This document shows positions 9,449 through 18,060 of a stretch of 64,000 bases of DNA, piece by piece (positions within the stretch are counted from its first letter, which is position 1; each line of letters starts with the position of its first letter). The stretch covers positions 1-64,000 of the forward strand of contig NZ_AJVF01000042.1 of NCBI RefSeq assembly GCF_000262045.1, read 5' to 3'. The stretch comes from Bacillus siamensis KCTC 13613. Lineage in GTDB: Bacteria > Bacillota > Bacilli > Bacillales > Bacillaceae. The position numbers were made by a program, and so were the translations under genes. The notes beneath the pieces are model-generated. The model was not told the origin of the DNA and did not search any database. It was given only the letters and a program-made list of their open reading frames with translations.

Positions 9449-9849
9449 AAATGTTTAACGTTCTGTAAGCCATGTTTTGTTCCATCGTACTGCAATCGGC
9501 TCATCACCTCGTACTCAGGCGGCAATCATCTATCTACAGAAAGCATTCTGTCCTTCTATCTGTTCAGTTCCTTCAAGAAGGTTCCCCTACCAAAATTTGG
9601 GTTTCTCGCTCGAGGGGTTTACCGCGTTCCACTCTCAACATTTCTGATGAGACTTCGTCACTGTGGCACTTTCAAGGATACTCAGCCATATCCGGAGACT
9701 TAGGCTTTTTTCCTGCCGTCAGCCTATCAAGGCTGCCCTAGCTTATTTCTTCGCTAGGCACGAACACTACGGGCATCTCAGCACCGTGCGAGCATGGACT
9801 TTCCTCTACAGATTCAAAGATCTGCAGCGATTACCCGAACGTTAAGAAC
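9449..9849 (-). ncRNA. rnpB: RNase P RNA (bacterial type B)
   Basis: The minus strand carries the B. subtilis-type catalytic RNA that removes tRNA 5' leaders. It begins GTTCTTAACGTTCGGG, pairing with the end CAGAACGTTAAAC. The conserved GAGGAAAGTCCATGCTCGCA core, the GTGCCTAGCGAAG segment and the near-end GATGAGCCG region with CAGTACGATGG are all present. The length, 401 bases, equals that of B. subtilis. Several open frames across this interval are incidental. Confidence 0.97.
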
Positions 9850-9857
9850 ACTTGTTC

Positions 9858-9886
9858 ATTATAAAGCAACTTGTCTCATTTGACAA
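9858..9886 (-). promoter_or_regulatory. Sigma-A promoter of rnpB
   Basis: -35 TTGTCA (9881-9886), 17-base spacer, -10 TATAAT (9858-9863), placing the transcription start at the mature 5' end of RNase P RNA. Confidence 0.85.
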
Positions 9887-9897
9887 GTGCATCTGTC

Positions 9898-10197
9898 TTA
9901 TTCGTCGTAAAGCTTGCTGCCGAATACATGTTTCTCAAGGTTGGACAGCCTTTTCAGAATGTCAAAGTTGGTCGTATTCGACTGCACCGGCTGTTTTTTG
10001 CTTGCTTCTTCAAGCTGTTTTTTCAGCTGCAGATTTTCCTGCTGAAGTTCTTCAATTTCTTGATGGAAGGTTTCATAATCCTTAATAATCATATCTAAAA
10101 ATTTGTCAACGTCTTCTTGTCTGTAACCTCTAACGCCTGTTTTAAATTCTTTTTCCAAAATGTCTTTCGCAGAAAGCTTTACTTTATCAGCAAGCAT
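9898..10197 (-). CDS. gpsB: Cell-cycle protein GpsB
   Basis: A 99-residue DivIVA-like coiled-coil protein, nearly identical to B. subtilis GpsB. The N-terminal membrane-curvature/partner-binding domain ([18 protein letters not shown]) is followed by a coiled coil (about 35-70) and a trimerising C-terminus. It shuttles PBP1 (PonA, encoded here at 19703) between division site and side wall. ATG 10197 is chosen because AGGTGA lies six bases before it; the longer frame starts at a GTG inside that site. Confidence 0.95.
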   Translation of the reverse strand: MLADKVKLSAKDILEKEFKTGVRGYRQEDVDKFLDMIIKDYETFHQEIEELQQENLQLKKQLEEASKKQPVQSNTTNFDILKRLSNLEKHVFGSKLYDE

Positions 10198-10276
10198 CTT
10201 TTTCACCTCGTATCGTGAATCATCATGTTATATTTTATTCAGAAACACGTCCCGTTGTCAAATGTTCTCTGACATG

Positions 10277-10825
10277 TTATGTAAAGAAGTCTTCTTCTTC
10301 AACGGCAGCCCGGAGATCGTCCATCGTAATCGAATAAATCGGATAACCGTCTTTTTCACGGCGTTTTTCCGCCTGCTGCAGCATATATTTCGGCGATCCT
10401 TCCATTTCAGGATCATATAAAAGCAAAAGCGCATCTGACTTTTCAATAAAAAACGCGTTTTTCTGCCGGAATTGAAGCGGGCTTTCATATGGCCGATGCG
10501 TCAGGCTCTCCTCATAATCTGCCTGTGCAAGCACAGATTCATACATTTCTTTATTCGGTTCCTTCCACTTTTCTTCCTGGCCGTAGAACGGCGTGATTAC
10601 AGCAACCTTTAATTCCGGATACTCTTCCCTGAGATCGTACGCCGTTTCTGCCGCCCATAGTTCCGTCCCCAGCTGTCCGGATATGAGAATCCATTCCAAG
10701 CCTTCGTCAAGAAAGCTTCTGAGTCTGGCTTCTATCGCTTTTTTTATATAAACAAGCGCCCGGTCATCATGTTTAAAGATACCGAGTTCAAACGGCTTGT
10801 ACCCCGTTACGGCTAATACTTTCAA
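10277..10825 (-). CDS. ypsA: SLOG-superfamily protein YpsA
   Basis: A 182-residue protein of the DUF1273/SLOG nucleotide-binding superfamily. The N-terminal strand and loop ([14 protein letters not shown]) and the glycine-rich [13 protein letters not shown] segment form the predicted ligand pocket. In B. subtilis YpsA is linked to cell division and stress tolerance and co-occurs with gpsB, as here. TTG at 10825 after AGGTGATCAA gives the family length; the longer open frame runs into the cotD terminator. Confidence 0.88.
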   Translation of the reverse strand: MKVLAVTGYKPFELGIFKHDDRALVYIKKAIEARLRSFLDEGLEWILISGQLGTELWAAETAYDLREEYPELKVAVITPFYGQEEKWKEPNKEMYESVLAQADYEESLTHRPYESPLQFRQKNAFFIEKSDALLLLYDPEMEGSPKYMLQQAEKRREKDGYPIYSITMDDLRAAVEEEDFFT

Positions 10826-10837
10826 TTGATCACCTGC

Positions 10838-10871
10838 TTTAAAAAATGGGGCTCCCATCGGGCCCCATTTT
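10838..10871 (-). terminator. Terminator of cotD
   Basis: Hairpin AAAATGGGGC / GCCCCATTTT with a CCGATGGGA loop, T-rich at its 3' end on the minus strand, between cotD and ypsA. Confidence 0.85.
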
Positions 10872-10913
10872 GATTTGCTGATATCCTTACCGACCATGCT
10901 TAAACGTTCAATA

Positions 10914-11162
10914 CTAATGATCGCAGCAAGGGCTTCCGCACTGAAAATGCTGGTGAGTTGTCGGGTCAACATTTGAAAAAGTGTGCGGAAAGTAATGAAC
11001 GTGCTCAAAGTTGTGGTGATTTACGTTAGTTGTATGTTGCGGATGAATATGCGGCACAACCGTGTTAGTAAAACAATGGTGTTCACAGCAATTAGTCGGA
11101 TGAACAATCGGCGGCATTACGTTTGGTCTGCAGCAATGATGATGATGATGATGATGGAACAT
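10914..11162 (-). CDS. cotD: Inner spore coat protein CotD
   Basis: An 82-residue His- and Cys-rich coat protein. It opens with MF and seven histidines followed by CC, has CCEHHC in the middle and ends GSPCCDH. The central part ([20 protein letters not shown]) matches B. subtilis CotD. The His run is longer than the short HH of 168 as I recall it. ATG 11162 follows AGAGGGG. A sigma-K-type promoter lies upstream, in keeping with late mother-cell expression. Confidence 0.92.
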   Translation of the reverse strand: MFHHHHHHHCCRPNVMPPIVHPTNCCEHHCFTNTVVPHIHPQHTTNVNHHNFEHVHYFPHTFSNVDPTTHQHFQCGSPCCDH

Positions 11163-11198
11163 GCTAAATCCCCTCTCCATTAACTTTTATTACACTGT

Positions 11199-11227
11199 TA
11201 GGTTATGAAGATAAGCGGGTGCATGTT
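11199..11227 (-). promoter_or_regulatory. Sigma-K-type promoter of cotD
   Basis: The minus strand reads CATAACCTA (11199-11207), an exact fit to the sigma-K -10 consensus CATANNNTA, with AACA 16 bases upstream (11224-11227) fitting the AC-type -35. Confidence 0.65.
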
Positions 11228-11245
11228 CTAATTCAATCACCCAAT

Positions 11246-11341
11246 TTAGAAGTGCATCAGCAGACTGTCTTTAAAATTCGAAAATACAAACGCAATCAAA
11301 AAAACCACGACAAAGAACAAGTAAAAAACACCTTTATACAT
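11246..11341 (-). CDS. 31-residue single-pass membrane miniprotein
   Basis: A small frame with ATG at 11341 preceded by AGGGGAGAG encodes MYKGVFYLF..., one hydrophobic helix (about residues 5-21, rich in F, V and L), and a short polar tail (NFKDSLLMHF). It sits between cotD and mrfB on the same strand. I do not recognise it. Evidence is the good ribosome-binding site, correct length for one membrane span and clean stop; conservation is untested. Confidence 0.5.
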   Translation of the reverse strand: MYKGVFYLFFVVVFLIAFVFSNFKDSLLMHF

Positions 11342-11474
11342 ACCAACTCTCCCCTATAAATAACTAACGCTATTTTACAGGATGCGGCACCATTCTACAA
11401 CAAAATCGATGCTGATTCAGAAAAAAATATTTTTGGCGAAACAGCTCGGCTTTTGCGCTTTCCCGGGCAATATT

Positions 11475-12713
11475 TCAAGAGGAATATTTCCTCTTCAGCC
11501 GGGCAATTCTCACATGGAGTTTCTCGGCTTCTTTTTCCGATATTTCCCCGTCTTTTGCGGCCAGCTGCGCGGCCTGCAGAGCTTTTTTGAAATCTTTTGC
11601 ATGATGCTCAAAATAGATCGCCAGCTCAACCGCTGATTGATGTCTGCATATGTGAAGATCAGAGCCCGTCAGTTTCTCCCAAAGGGGCACGGCGTCTTGC
11701 CTGCGGTTTTGTTTTTTATAAAGCATTGCTAAATCAAAAAGGGCCCGATCCGAATCTTCAAAGGCTTTGCCTTGCAGCGCTTCCAGCTGTGAAACAGCCC
11801 GATCGGTTTCTTTATGGGCGATAAACCACTTCGCCATGGCGTAGGCTTCCTGATGTTCCGACGTCTGATCAGCAGATGCAAAAATCTTTTTTGACATATG
11901 GATGTATAGAGCAATAAGGGAGAGCACGTCTTGTTCATTATGCAGGAGCACTCCCTTTAAAAGATCGGGATCCTCCGCCTTTAAAAATTGGAAATACAGC
12001 ATCGGCGCCAAATACCCGGGCGTGTCTTCGTCCCTTTTAAAGGCAAGCTCTTCATTTTCAACCGCCGAAAGCGATACACGCTCCAGTTTATGTTTCCAAA
12101 GCCGTCTCGCCCCGTGCAGAAGATCAAAGTGGCCGAATTCAGGAAGTTTCGGAAGTCTGTCCCGCAGCAATGTGTGTCTTGTTTTGACCTGAGGCCAATC
12201 AAAGGCTTTGCCGTTATACGTAACAAGGGACGTAATGTCAACCTCACTTAAAAAGCTTTGGTAAAGAGCCGCTTCGTTTCCCGGCTTGGGAAGCAGATGC
12301 TGTTTGACTGTGACACGGTCTTCATATACCCTTGCATGACCGAGCAAAAAAATCATATTGCCGGCCCCGCCGCCGAGTCCGGTCGTTTCAGTATCAAAGA
12401 AAAACAGCTGGCTCTTTTCGTATCCTTCGGCTGATAAAGTATGCGTCAAACCGCCTTTATTCCATAACGCCATGACGTCATCAAGTTCACTGAAGCTGTA
12501 CCGTCCGTGGCGGTGCGAAAGCGGATAAACGGTTTCGCGGATAAGACAGTATTCATCTTCAAAGAAGAAAGGTTTAACTCCGAATGCCTCCCATTCTTCT
12601 TTAAACGGGACTTCAATATCCGGGTCCGAAAGCGAAGAAGCAGCAGGCTTTATTTCAGCTTCCGGAATATTCAGGTGGTTTTTCATCCGCTTTAATTTAT
12701 TTTTCAAGGACAT
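11475..12713 (-). CDS. mrfB: MrfB exonuclease, mitomycin repair
   Basis: A 412-residue protein (YprB) with an RNase H-like DEDD exonuclease domain. The first acidic motif FFDTETTGLGGG is near residue 106, followed by VTYNGKAFDWP and later LHNEQDVLSL with the last Asp. The C-terminal third looks like helical TPR-type repeats. In B. subtilis YprA/YprB (MrfA/MrfB) repair mitomycin C adducts independently of UvrABC. ATG 12713 follows AAGGGGG. It is the second gene of mrfA-mrfB, 19 bases downstream. Confidence 0.9.
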   Translation of the reverse strand: MSLKNKLKRMKNHLNIPEAEIKPAASSLSDPDIEVPFKEEWEAFGVKPFFFEDEYCLIRETVYPLSHRHGRYSFSELDDVMALWNKGGLTHTLSAEGYEKSQLFFFDTETTGLGGGAGNMIFLLGHARVYEDRVTVKQHLLPKPGNEAALYQSFLSEVDITSLVTYNGKAFDWPQVKTRHTLLRDRLPKLPEFGHFDLLHGARRLWKHKLERVSLSAVENEELAFKRDEDTPGYLAPMLYFQFLKAEDPDLLKGVLLHNEQDVLSLIALYIHMSKKIFASADQTSEHQEAYAMAKWFIAHKETDRAVSQLEALQGKAFEDSDRALFDLAMLYKKQNRRQDAVPLWEKLTGSDLHICRHQSAVELAIYFEHHAKDFKKALQAAQLAAKDGEISEKEAEKLHVRIARLKRKYSS

Positions 12714-12732
12714 CTTTCGTCCCCCTTTTCTT

Positions 12733-14979
12733 TTACACGTAATTCAAGAGCCGGAGAATCGCTTTCTTTGCATCTATTCCCTCTATTTCGGAGCCGATGC
12801 AGGAAGGACATCCGTCTTGACATGGACATTGTCTGATCAGACGCATAGCCCCTTCATTGATTTCATCAAATCGTTTATATACTTCATCAGCAAGTCCGAT
12901 TCCGCCCGGATAATGATCATACAAAAAGATTGTCGGCAGTCCCGTATGAGCCGCTTTGATCTGCGGCACGACATGCACGTCATTTCGGTCGCACATGACG
13001 TATACAGGCACGATATGCTGCAGGACGTGAGCAATGCCTAAAAGCAGCTGCTCAAGCGTTTTTTCGCCGATCTCAGAATCCGTCTCTTTTAATTCAAGCC
13101 AGGCTGCACTTGTATGCAGCTCTTCTTCAGGAAGATGAATCGGTCCTGATCCTATATTTTCAAATGTCGTCATTTTTATTTTTTTAAATATCGTCGGAAG
13201 GGCATTCACGGTCACGTCCCCGAAATGGATGGCCGTTTCCCTTCTGCTGTCCGTTCTGTCGATTTCCAGCACTTTCAGCTGCACCGCTAAATTGGCATCC
13301 GTATAATATTCGACATCGACTTTTCGCACGTATGCTTTTTTGTGCTCCCAATCAAGCTTTTCAACCTGATACTGCACCCCTTCATGAAGATAAATCGCTT
13401 CATCGTGAAGAAGCGTCATCGCGCTGAAGCGGTCCATTTCTCCGATAATTTTCACATCGGCCGTCTCTGATTGGTCCACGATGACCACGTTTTCCTGCGA
13501 GGCCGAACGAAGACTGATGTTTGAAGCGGGAAATGAATCGCTCGCCCAGTGATATCGTTCACGATTTTCATGAAGCACCCCTTCTTCTTCTAAATACTCG
13601 AGAATGTCTTTTGCCTCATTTTCTCCGAATGTTTCATCTGCTCTGAAAGGCAGCTCATACGCCGCGCATTTCAGATGATCGACCAGTATAATGAGGTTAT
13701 CAGGATTAATCCGTGCAGATTCAGGCGAGCGTTTAAAGAAATAATCAGGGTGGCGCACAATATATTGGTCAATCGGATCAGAGTTCGCGACCATCACAAT
13801 CAGCGCCTCCCCCTGCCGCCGTCCGGCCCGGCCCGCCTGCTGCCACGCGCTCGCAACACTGCCCGGGTATCCCGTCATCACGCAGACCTGAAGCTGGCCG
13901 ATATCAACGCCGAGCTCCAGCGCATTTGTGCTGACAACACCGAGAATACTGCCGTCTCTTAATCCCCGCTCTATTTCTCTTCTTTCCTTCGGAAGATATC
14001 CGCCGCGATAGCCTCTGACAGACTTCGCGCCGATTTCTTTTTTTACGATTTCCTGAATGTGGCTTAAAATAATTTCAACCCTGACGCGGCTTCTTGCAAA
14101 AACAATCGTCTGGATCTTATTTTTCAGAAATGTTTTGGCTAGCTCGTTCACTTCCACGGTGGCGCTTTTTCGAATATGCAGCGGTTTATTCACAATCGGC
14201 GGATTGTAGAAAGCAAAGTGCTTTCTTCCGCTTGGAGCTCCGTTGTCGTCAATCAGCCTGACAGGATTTCCCGTCAGCTGCTCCGTCAATTCCCTCGGAT
14301 TGGCGATTGTTGCGGATGTGCAGATAAATGACGGCGTGCTTCCGTAAAAGGCGCAGATCCTCATTAAGCGGCGGATGACGTTTGCCACATGGCTGCCGAA
14401 TACGCCGCGATACGTATGTAATTCATCAATGACGATATATTTCAGGTTTTCAAACAGACTCACCCATTTTGTATGATGGGGAAGAATGGCTGAATGAAGC
14501 ATATCGGGATTTGTAATCACAATGTGTCCGGCCTTTCTGACCTTCTGCCTGATGGCCGGAGAGGTATCGCCGTCGTAAGTAAAACTTTTGATGTCCATGC
14601 CCATCTCATCTATGATTTCGTTCAGTTCGCTTTTTTGATCTTGCGCAAGCGCCTTTGTCGGAAATAAATAAAGCGCGCGGCTTGTGGAATCTTCCGCAAT
14701 AGACTGGAGAACCGGAAGATTATAGCACAAAGTTTTTCCGGAGGCCGTCGGTGTGACGGCCACGATGCTTTCTCCGTTTTGAATCGTCTGGAAAGCGGAG
14801 TATTGATGGGTAAAGAGCCTTTCGATTCCCCTCTTTTCGAGAGCCGCCCGGATCTTCGGGTCCACTTGATCGGGCATTGGCATGGTTTTGGCCTCCCGCG
14901 GTTCCTCTTCATGCCAATGCACAATATTTTCGTGATCTTTTAATTCCTGAATCAGTTCGCTCAGTGATTTTTTCTTCAT
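12733..14979 (-). CDS. mrfA: MrfA DEXH-box helicase, mitomycin repair
   Basis: A 748-residue superfamily 2 helicase (YprA). Walker A TPTASGKT is at 76-83, with a DELH box (VIDELHTYRGVFGSH) and the C-terminal helicase motif QAGRAGRRQG. The C-terminal DUF1998 domain ends in a four-Cys zinc site (CPCQDGCPSC). It acts with MrfB in repair of mitomycin damage. ATG 14979 follows GAGGTGTGAACG. Confidence 0.93.
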   Translation of the reverse strand: MKKKSLSELIQELKDHENIVHWHEEEPREAKTMPMPDQVDPKIRAALEKRGIERLFTHQYSAFQTIQNGESIVAVTPTASGKTLCYNLPVLQSIAEDSTSRALYLFPTKALAQDQKSELNEIIDEMGMDIKSFTYDGDTSPAIRQKVRKAGHIVITNPDMLHSAILPHHTKWVSLFENLKYIVIDELHTYRGVFGSHVANVIRRLMRICAFYGSTPSFICTSATIANPRELTEQLTGNPVRLIDDNGAPSGRKHFAFYNPPIVNKPLHIRKSATVEVNELAKTFLKNKIQTIVFARSRVRVEIILSHIQEIVKKEIGAKSVRGYRGGYLPKERREIERGLRDGSILGVVSTNALELGVDIGQLQVCVMTGYPGSVASAWQQAGRAGRRQGEALIVMVANSDPIDQYIVRHPDYFFKRSPESARINPDNLIILVDHLKCAAYELPFRADETFGENEAKDILEYLEEEGVLHENRERYHWASDSFPASNISLRSASQENVVIVDQSETADVKIIGEMDRFSAMTLLHDEAIYLHEGVQYQVEKLDWEHKKAYVRKVDVEYYTDANLAVQLKVLEIDRTDSRRETAIHFGDVTVNALPTIFKKIKMTTFENIGSGPIHLPEEELHTSAAWLELKETDSEIGEKTLEQLLLGIAHVLQHIVPVYVMCDRNDVHVVPQIKAAHTGLPTIFLYDHYPGGIGLADEVYKRFDEINEGAMRLIRQCPCQDGCPSCIGSEIEGIDAKKAILRLLNYV

Positions 14980-15047
14980 CGTTCACACCTCTTTATGAGG
15001 TACAGTTTACCGAATATTTGTTTGCCTGGCTAGATGAAAATACTTTA

Positions 15048-15079
15048 CAAGAAAAAAGCAGGGAATCAGCCCCTGCCTA
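15048..15079 (-). terminator. Terminator of ypqE
   Basis: Hairpin GCAGGGGC / CCCTGC on the minus strand followed by TTTTTTCTTG, right after the ypqE stop. Confidence 0.8.
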
Positions 15080-15583
15080 CTTCATTTTTATTGTAAAAAG
15101 CTCTGTTTGTCCTTTTTTCGCTTCATTTGCGCCTGCAAATTGCAAAGGCTCCGCGGCATCGCCGTTCATAATGACCATAGGGATGACGGTGCTGCTTGCT
15201 TTTTCTTTTATTAAATCCAGATCGCAGGTTAAAAGCAGGTCGCCTGTCTTGATTTTGTCCCCTTCTTTTACGTGTGCTTCAAAGCCTTCTCCGTTCATGT
15301 TGACGGTATCCAAACCGACATGTATCAAAAGTTCCGCTCCGGAAAGGGTGCGGATGCCGACTGCGTGTTTTGTATGAAACAGCTGAATCACTTCTCCCTC
15401 AGCCGGTGAAACAATATCTCCGTTTGCAGGTTCGATGGCGATCCCGTCCCCCATCATTTTTTGTGAAAATACGGGATCCGGCACTGAAGCCAAATCCATC
15501 ACCGCTCCGTCAGCCGGAGAAAAAATCACTTCCTCGGCCGGCTTTTTCCGGCTGTCTCCCAATCCGAATAATTTTTTCAGCAA
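15077..15583 (-). CDS. ypqE: PTS glucose-type EIIA phosphocarrier YpqE
   Basis: A 168-residue free-standing EIIA(Glc)-like domain. The phosphorylated histidine is His88 in [10 protein letters not shown] and the second active-site His is His73 (TKHAVG). It would pass phosphate from HPr to a sugar EIIBC elsewhere; its cognate sugar is not evident from the window. Translation starts at TTG 15583 after GGGGAG. Confidence 0.88.
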   Translation of the reverse strand: MLKKLFGLGDSRKKPAEEVIFSPADGAVMDLASVPDPVFSQKMMGDGIAIEPANGDIVSPAEGEVIQLFHTKHAVGIRTLSGAELLIHVGLDTVNMNGEGFEAHVKEGDKIKTGDLLLTCDLDLIKEKASSTVIPMVIMNGDAAEPLQFAGANEAKKGQTELFTIKMK

Positions 15584-15720
15584 TGTGTTGTGCTCCCCTT
15601 CCTAAATGTGAGTCCGTTACCAGTTTATTCTCCACTATTTAACCATACTTTCTTTTTTCCTTCAATTCTTAACCATACGGGATAACAGTGCATAGTCTGT
15701 TGTAAAAAGGCGGTGATCCT

Positions 15721-16134
15721 ATGGAACAAAATGAAGACGATAAACGTTATTTGGAAAGAAATGAAGACATCCTCAGCCATGCGATGGATCAATTTTTTCA
15801 CTCAGGCCCCTTCTCAGAATTGATGCAGGGTTTTCAGCATCTTGTCAATTCTGCTTTTACTGAAGCACAAGTAACGATTGACGTCAGAGAAGAGTCCTCG
15901 GGCCTTGCGGTTGACATCAGCGTCCCTCCGACGTTCCGTGACGGGGATATGCTGGTGGAAACGAAAGGGTGCTACCTCCACGTAACAATCCGGCACGATC
16001 ACAAGCAAGCCCATTCATCCCATGTGTCTTCAAGCATGACAAGAACCGTCGTCCTCCCTTATGAGGTGCGTGAAGAAGATATGGAAACATCCTGGAATGA
16101 GCAGACGCTTACCATCTTTTTACCTAAAAAATAA
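15721..16134 (+). CDS. ypqA: Hsp20/alpha-crystallin-like protein YpqA
   Basis: A 137-residue protein with a small heat-shock-like beta sandwich: about 50 polar residues, then VTIDVREESSGLAVDISVP... and a terminal TLTIFLPKK strand. The I-x-I/V tail motif typical of chaperone Hsp20s is not clear, so chaperone activity is uncertain. GGCGGTGATCCT precedes the ATG. It is divergent from ypqE and convergent with yppG. Confidence 0.75.
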   Translation: MEQNEDDKRYLERNEDILSHAMDQFFHSGPFSELMQGFQHLVNSAFTEAQVTIDVREESSGLAVDISVPPTFRDGDMLVETKGCYLHVTIRHDHKQAHSSHVSSSMTRTVVLPYEVREEDMETSWNEQTLTIFLPKK

Positions 16135-16165
16135 GCATGAATGATAGACATCATTCATGCTTTTT
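16134..16165. terminator. Bidirectional terminator between ypqA and yppG
   Basis: Perfect hairpin GCATGAATGAT / ATCATTCATGC with T-run on the plus side and A-run (T on minus) on the other. Confidence 0.85.
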
Positions 16166-16637
16166 ATTTAAAGATACTGGTAAATCCTTTCACCAGCGAT
16201 CCGACCTGGTTTACGGCGCTTACCATCTGCCCCGTTGTATCTATCATTTTATTAAAGTCAAACTGTCCATTTGTCTTTTTAAACTGTGAGAGTATCCCTG
16301 AGAATTGGGAAGGCTGCTGCTGATTCGGTCTGGGAACGGGGTAAGGATTCACAAATCCCGGCGGCCCCCCGGGCATGCCTGCCTGAGGCGGGGCGGGAGT
16401 GTACGGCTGCTGCATATGACCGTATTCCTGATTCGGATAAAATTGAGGCGGAAACTGCCCTTGCTGATGATACGGCGGCTGCTGCAATGGCTGCTGTATT
16501 TGCTGCGGATACGGCTGCGGCTGTAATGGCTGCATCTGCTGCTGATTCGGCTGCTGCAGCGGCTGTATCTGCTGCGGATAGAAATATCCCGCCGGCTGCT
16601 GGTACATATTTTGATACGGCTGCGCTCTCCATTGCAT
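16164..16637 (-). CDS. yppG: YppG, Gln/Pro-rich spore-associated protein
   Basis: A 157-residue protein. Residues about 1-110 are low complexity, rich in Q, P, Y and short QPLQQP-like repeats. The last 45 residues form a conserved helix-like tail ([20 protein letters not shown]...VKGFTSIFK). It belongs to the YppG family, tied to spores in bacilli. ATG 16637 follows GGGGGAATGTCAT. The repeats leave all overlapping frames open; only this frame has the conserved tail. Confidence 0.85.
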   Translation of the reverse strand: MQWRAQPYQNMYQQPAGYFYPQQIQPLQQPNQQQMQPLQPQPYPQQIQQPLQQPPYHQQGQFPPQFYPNQEYGHMQQPYTPAPPQAGMPGGPPGFVNPYPVPRPNQQQPSQFSGILSQFKKTNGQFDFNKMIDTTGQMVSAVNQVGSLVKGFTSIFK

Positions 16638-16824
16638 ATGACATTCCCCCTGTGCCTCTCGCTTAGTTTCTTCTATATATGTATGAATCCCGCCTTGGTT
16701 ATGTGCTTTCGGAAAGCCTCATCTTTGTCAAATGCTGTCGAAAGTCTTAATTTTTTAAAAACAGAAAAAAGTCGAATCGTTATGTTAACATAATCTCAAC
16801 ATACATGAGAGGGGATGCACCATT

Positions 16825-17007
16825 ATGAACGTATCATACTTAAGAAAACGTTTTGCAGAAGTGAAAAAATATGAAACAGATTGTGCAGATAAACTGATGG
16901 ACTTTGCCAAGTTCCTCTATATTCAAGGCCATCTCACCGCAACCGAATTTCGTAACAGTATGAAGGTTCTCGAAGCAAGTGGAGCAGAAAACCCGGCGTA
17001 TGAATAA
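16825..17007 (+). CDS. yppF: YppF small protein
   Basis: A 60-residue, mostly helical protein (MNVSYLRKRFAEVKKYE...) of the YppF family, function unknown. GAGAGGGG precedes the ATG. It converges on yppE with a shared terminator between them. Confidence 0.8.
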   Translation: MNVSYLRKRFAEVKKYETDCADKLMDFAKFLYIQGHLTATEFRNSMKVLEASGAENPAYE

Positions 17008-17027
17008 CATACCCGACCCCTTTATAT

Positions 17028-17062
17028 AAAAGAAGGCAGCTGTTTCAGCTGCCTTCTTTTTC
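17028..17062. terminator. Bidirectional terminator between yppF and yppE
   Basis: Hairpin GAAGGCAGCTG / CAGCTGCCTTC followed by TTTTTC on the plus strand and preceded by A-rich sequence; it overlaps the last codons of yppE. Confidence 0.85.
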
Positions 17063-17413
17063 AATTTCATCTCTCAATATACGAAGCGTATATAAAACAG
17101 ATTCAGTTAGATCCTTGTATCTTTTTTTATGAATATGATGAACATATGATTGGAGCATCAGCTCTCCGAAATTTTCTGAAACGGCCTGAATTTGGGCGTG
17201 ATGAACGTATTTCGGACGGTTTTCCTGAATAAACGCAAGCGCTGCTTCAGTCCAAATCGCGCAAAGCCGGTCTTTTTTTTCAACATCGGGTTTAATCACA
17301 TCAAAAAAATCATATGAACGGCCGGTTTCTTTTCCTTCCTGATATCTTCTGTCGGCTTCAAGAGCCGCCTCTATCATTTGTACTGTCAGTTTCAATAACG
17401 ACTGTGTCTGCAA
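17045..17413 (-). CDS. yppE: YppE (DUF1798) protein
   Basis: A 122-residue all-helical protein of the DUF1798 family, function unknown. Charged helices (LEKKDRLCAIW...YVHHIHKKRYKDLTES) and no transmembrane segment. Starts at TTG 17413 after GAGGTGAGTCCG. It lies 45 bases downstream of yppD, likely in one unit. Confidence 0.8.
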   Translation of the reverse strand: MQTQSLLKLTVQMIEAALEADRRYQEGKETGRSYDFFDVIKPDVEKKDRLCAIWTEAALAFIQENRPKYVHHAQIQAVSENFGELMLQSYVHHIHKKRYKDLTESVLYTLRILRDEIEKEGS

Positions 17414-17458
17414 ACGGACTCACCTCAGTACATATCGTACCAAAGTTTTCACATAAAA

Positions 17459-17704
17459 TCAGCTGATCCGGCAGGCTCTCGGCAAATCCTTTTTACGACG
17501 GTCAGTCAAAAACAGATCATCAATACAAACATGAAGCTCGCGGGCCTCTTCTTCAATGCGGGCAAGCCGGTCCTGCCTGATTTCTTCAGCTTCCGCCTGA
17601 CAGGACTTAACTGCCTGTGTAAGCGTCTTTTCAGCGGCAGAAATCCGGACTTCGATATCAGAAAGCAGACGGAGAATATCAGCCTTACTCGTGTAAACAG
17701 ACAT
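17459..17704 (-). CDS. yppD: YppD small coiled-coil protein
   Basis: An 81-residue protein, predominantly charged helix (SDIEVRISAAEKTLTQAVKS...) with coiled-coil character. It corresponds in place and length to B. subtilis YppD, function unknown. GGGAGGAACATGA precedes the ATG at 17704; an overlapping ATG four bases earlier is out of frame. Confidence 0.75.
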   Translation of the reverse strand: MSVYTSKADILRLLSDIEVRISAAEKTLTQAVKSCQAEAEEIRQDRLARIEEEARELHVCIDDLFLTDRRKKDLPRACRIS

Positions 17705-17908
17705 TCATGTTCCTCCCTTTTGTCACTTGCGTCTCTCCTGATATAATTCTCGTTTTCATACCGCTCTCCTCCGCACCTGACAAAACTAGAAGCAGTTCGG
17801 CAAACAAACAGAGATTAACCTAAAAGACGGACTTTTCGACAAAAAAGTGCCGCAAACTTTGTATGAACCGGCACGTTAATGCAAACGATACAGTTGAGGA
17901 GGTGCCGT

Positions 17909-18013
17909 ATGAAAACGAGACCGAAAAATGCAGGTAAACAACAAAAAAACGAATCAAAAACGACTGATACGCTTGATAAAAAATTAGGCGGCCCAAACCG
18001 CCCTTCTACGTAA
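17909..18013 (+). CDS. sspM: Small acid-soluble spore protein M
   Basis: A 34-residue basic peptide beginning MKTRPKNAGKQQK and ending LDKKLGGPNRPST, matching B. subtilis SspM in length and in the GGPNRPST tail. SspM is a minor spore-core protein made in the forespore under sigma-G. GAGGAGGTGCCGT precedes the ATG. It faces yppC across a strong terminator. Confidence 0.92.
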   Translation: MKTRPKNAGKQQKNESKTTDTLDKKLGGPNRPST

Positions 18014-18014
18014 G

Positions 18015-18060
18015 ACACCGCCCGAAACCGCAGCGAACGGTTTCGGGCTTTTTATTTTTT
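18015..18060. terminator. Bidirectional terminator between sspM and yppC
   Basis: Hairpin GCCCGAAACCG / CGGTTTCGGGC with an AGCGAA-type loop and T-run on the plus side; the yppC stop lies inside its 3' flank. Confidence 0.85.

Noticed and set aside
9472-9845. Open plus-strand frames across 9472-9845
   Set aside because: They lie wholly inside RNase P RNA on the other strand and have no ribosome-binding site or family likeness.
16279-16666. Ala-rich frames on both strands over yppG
   Set aside because: They are frame-shifted readings of the Gln/Pro codon repeats (CAG, CTG, GCA runs); only the yppG frame has a conserved tail.
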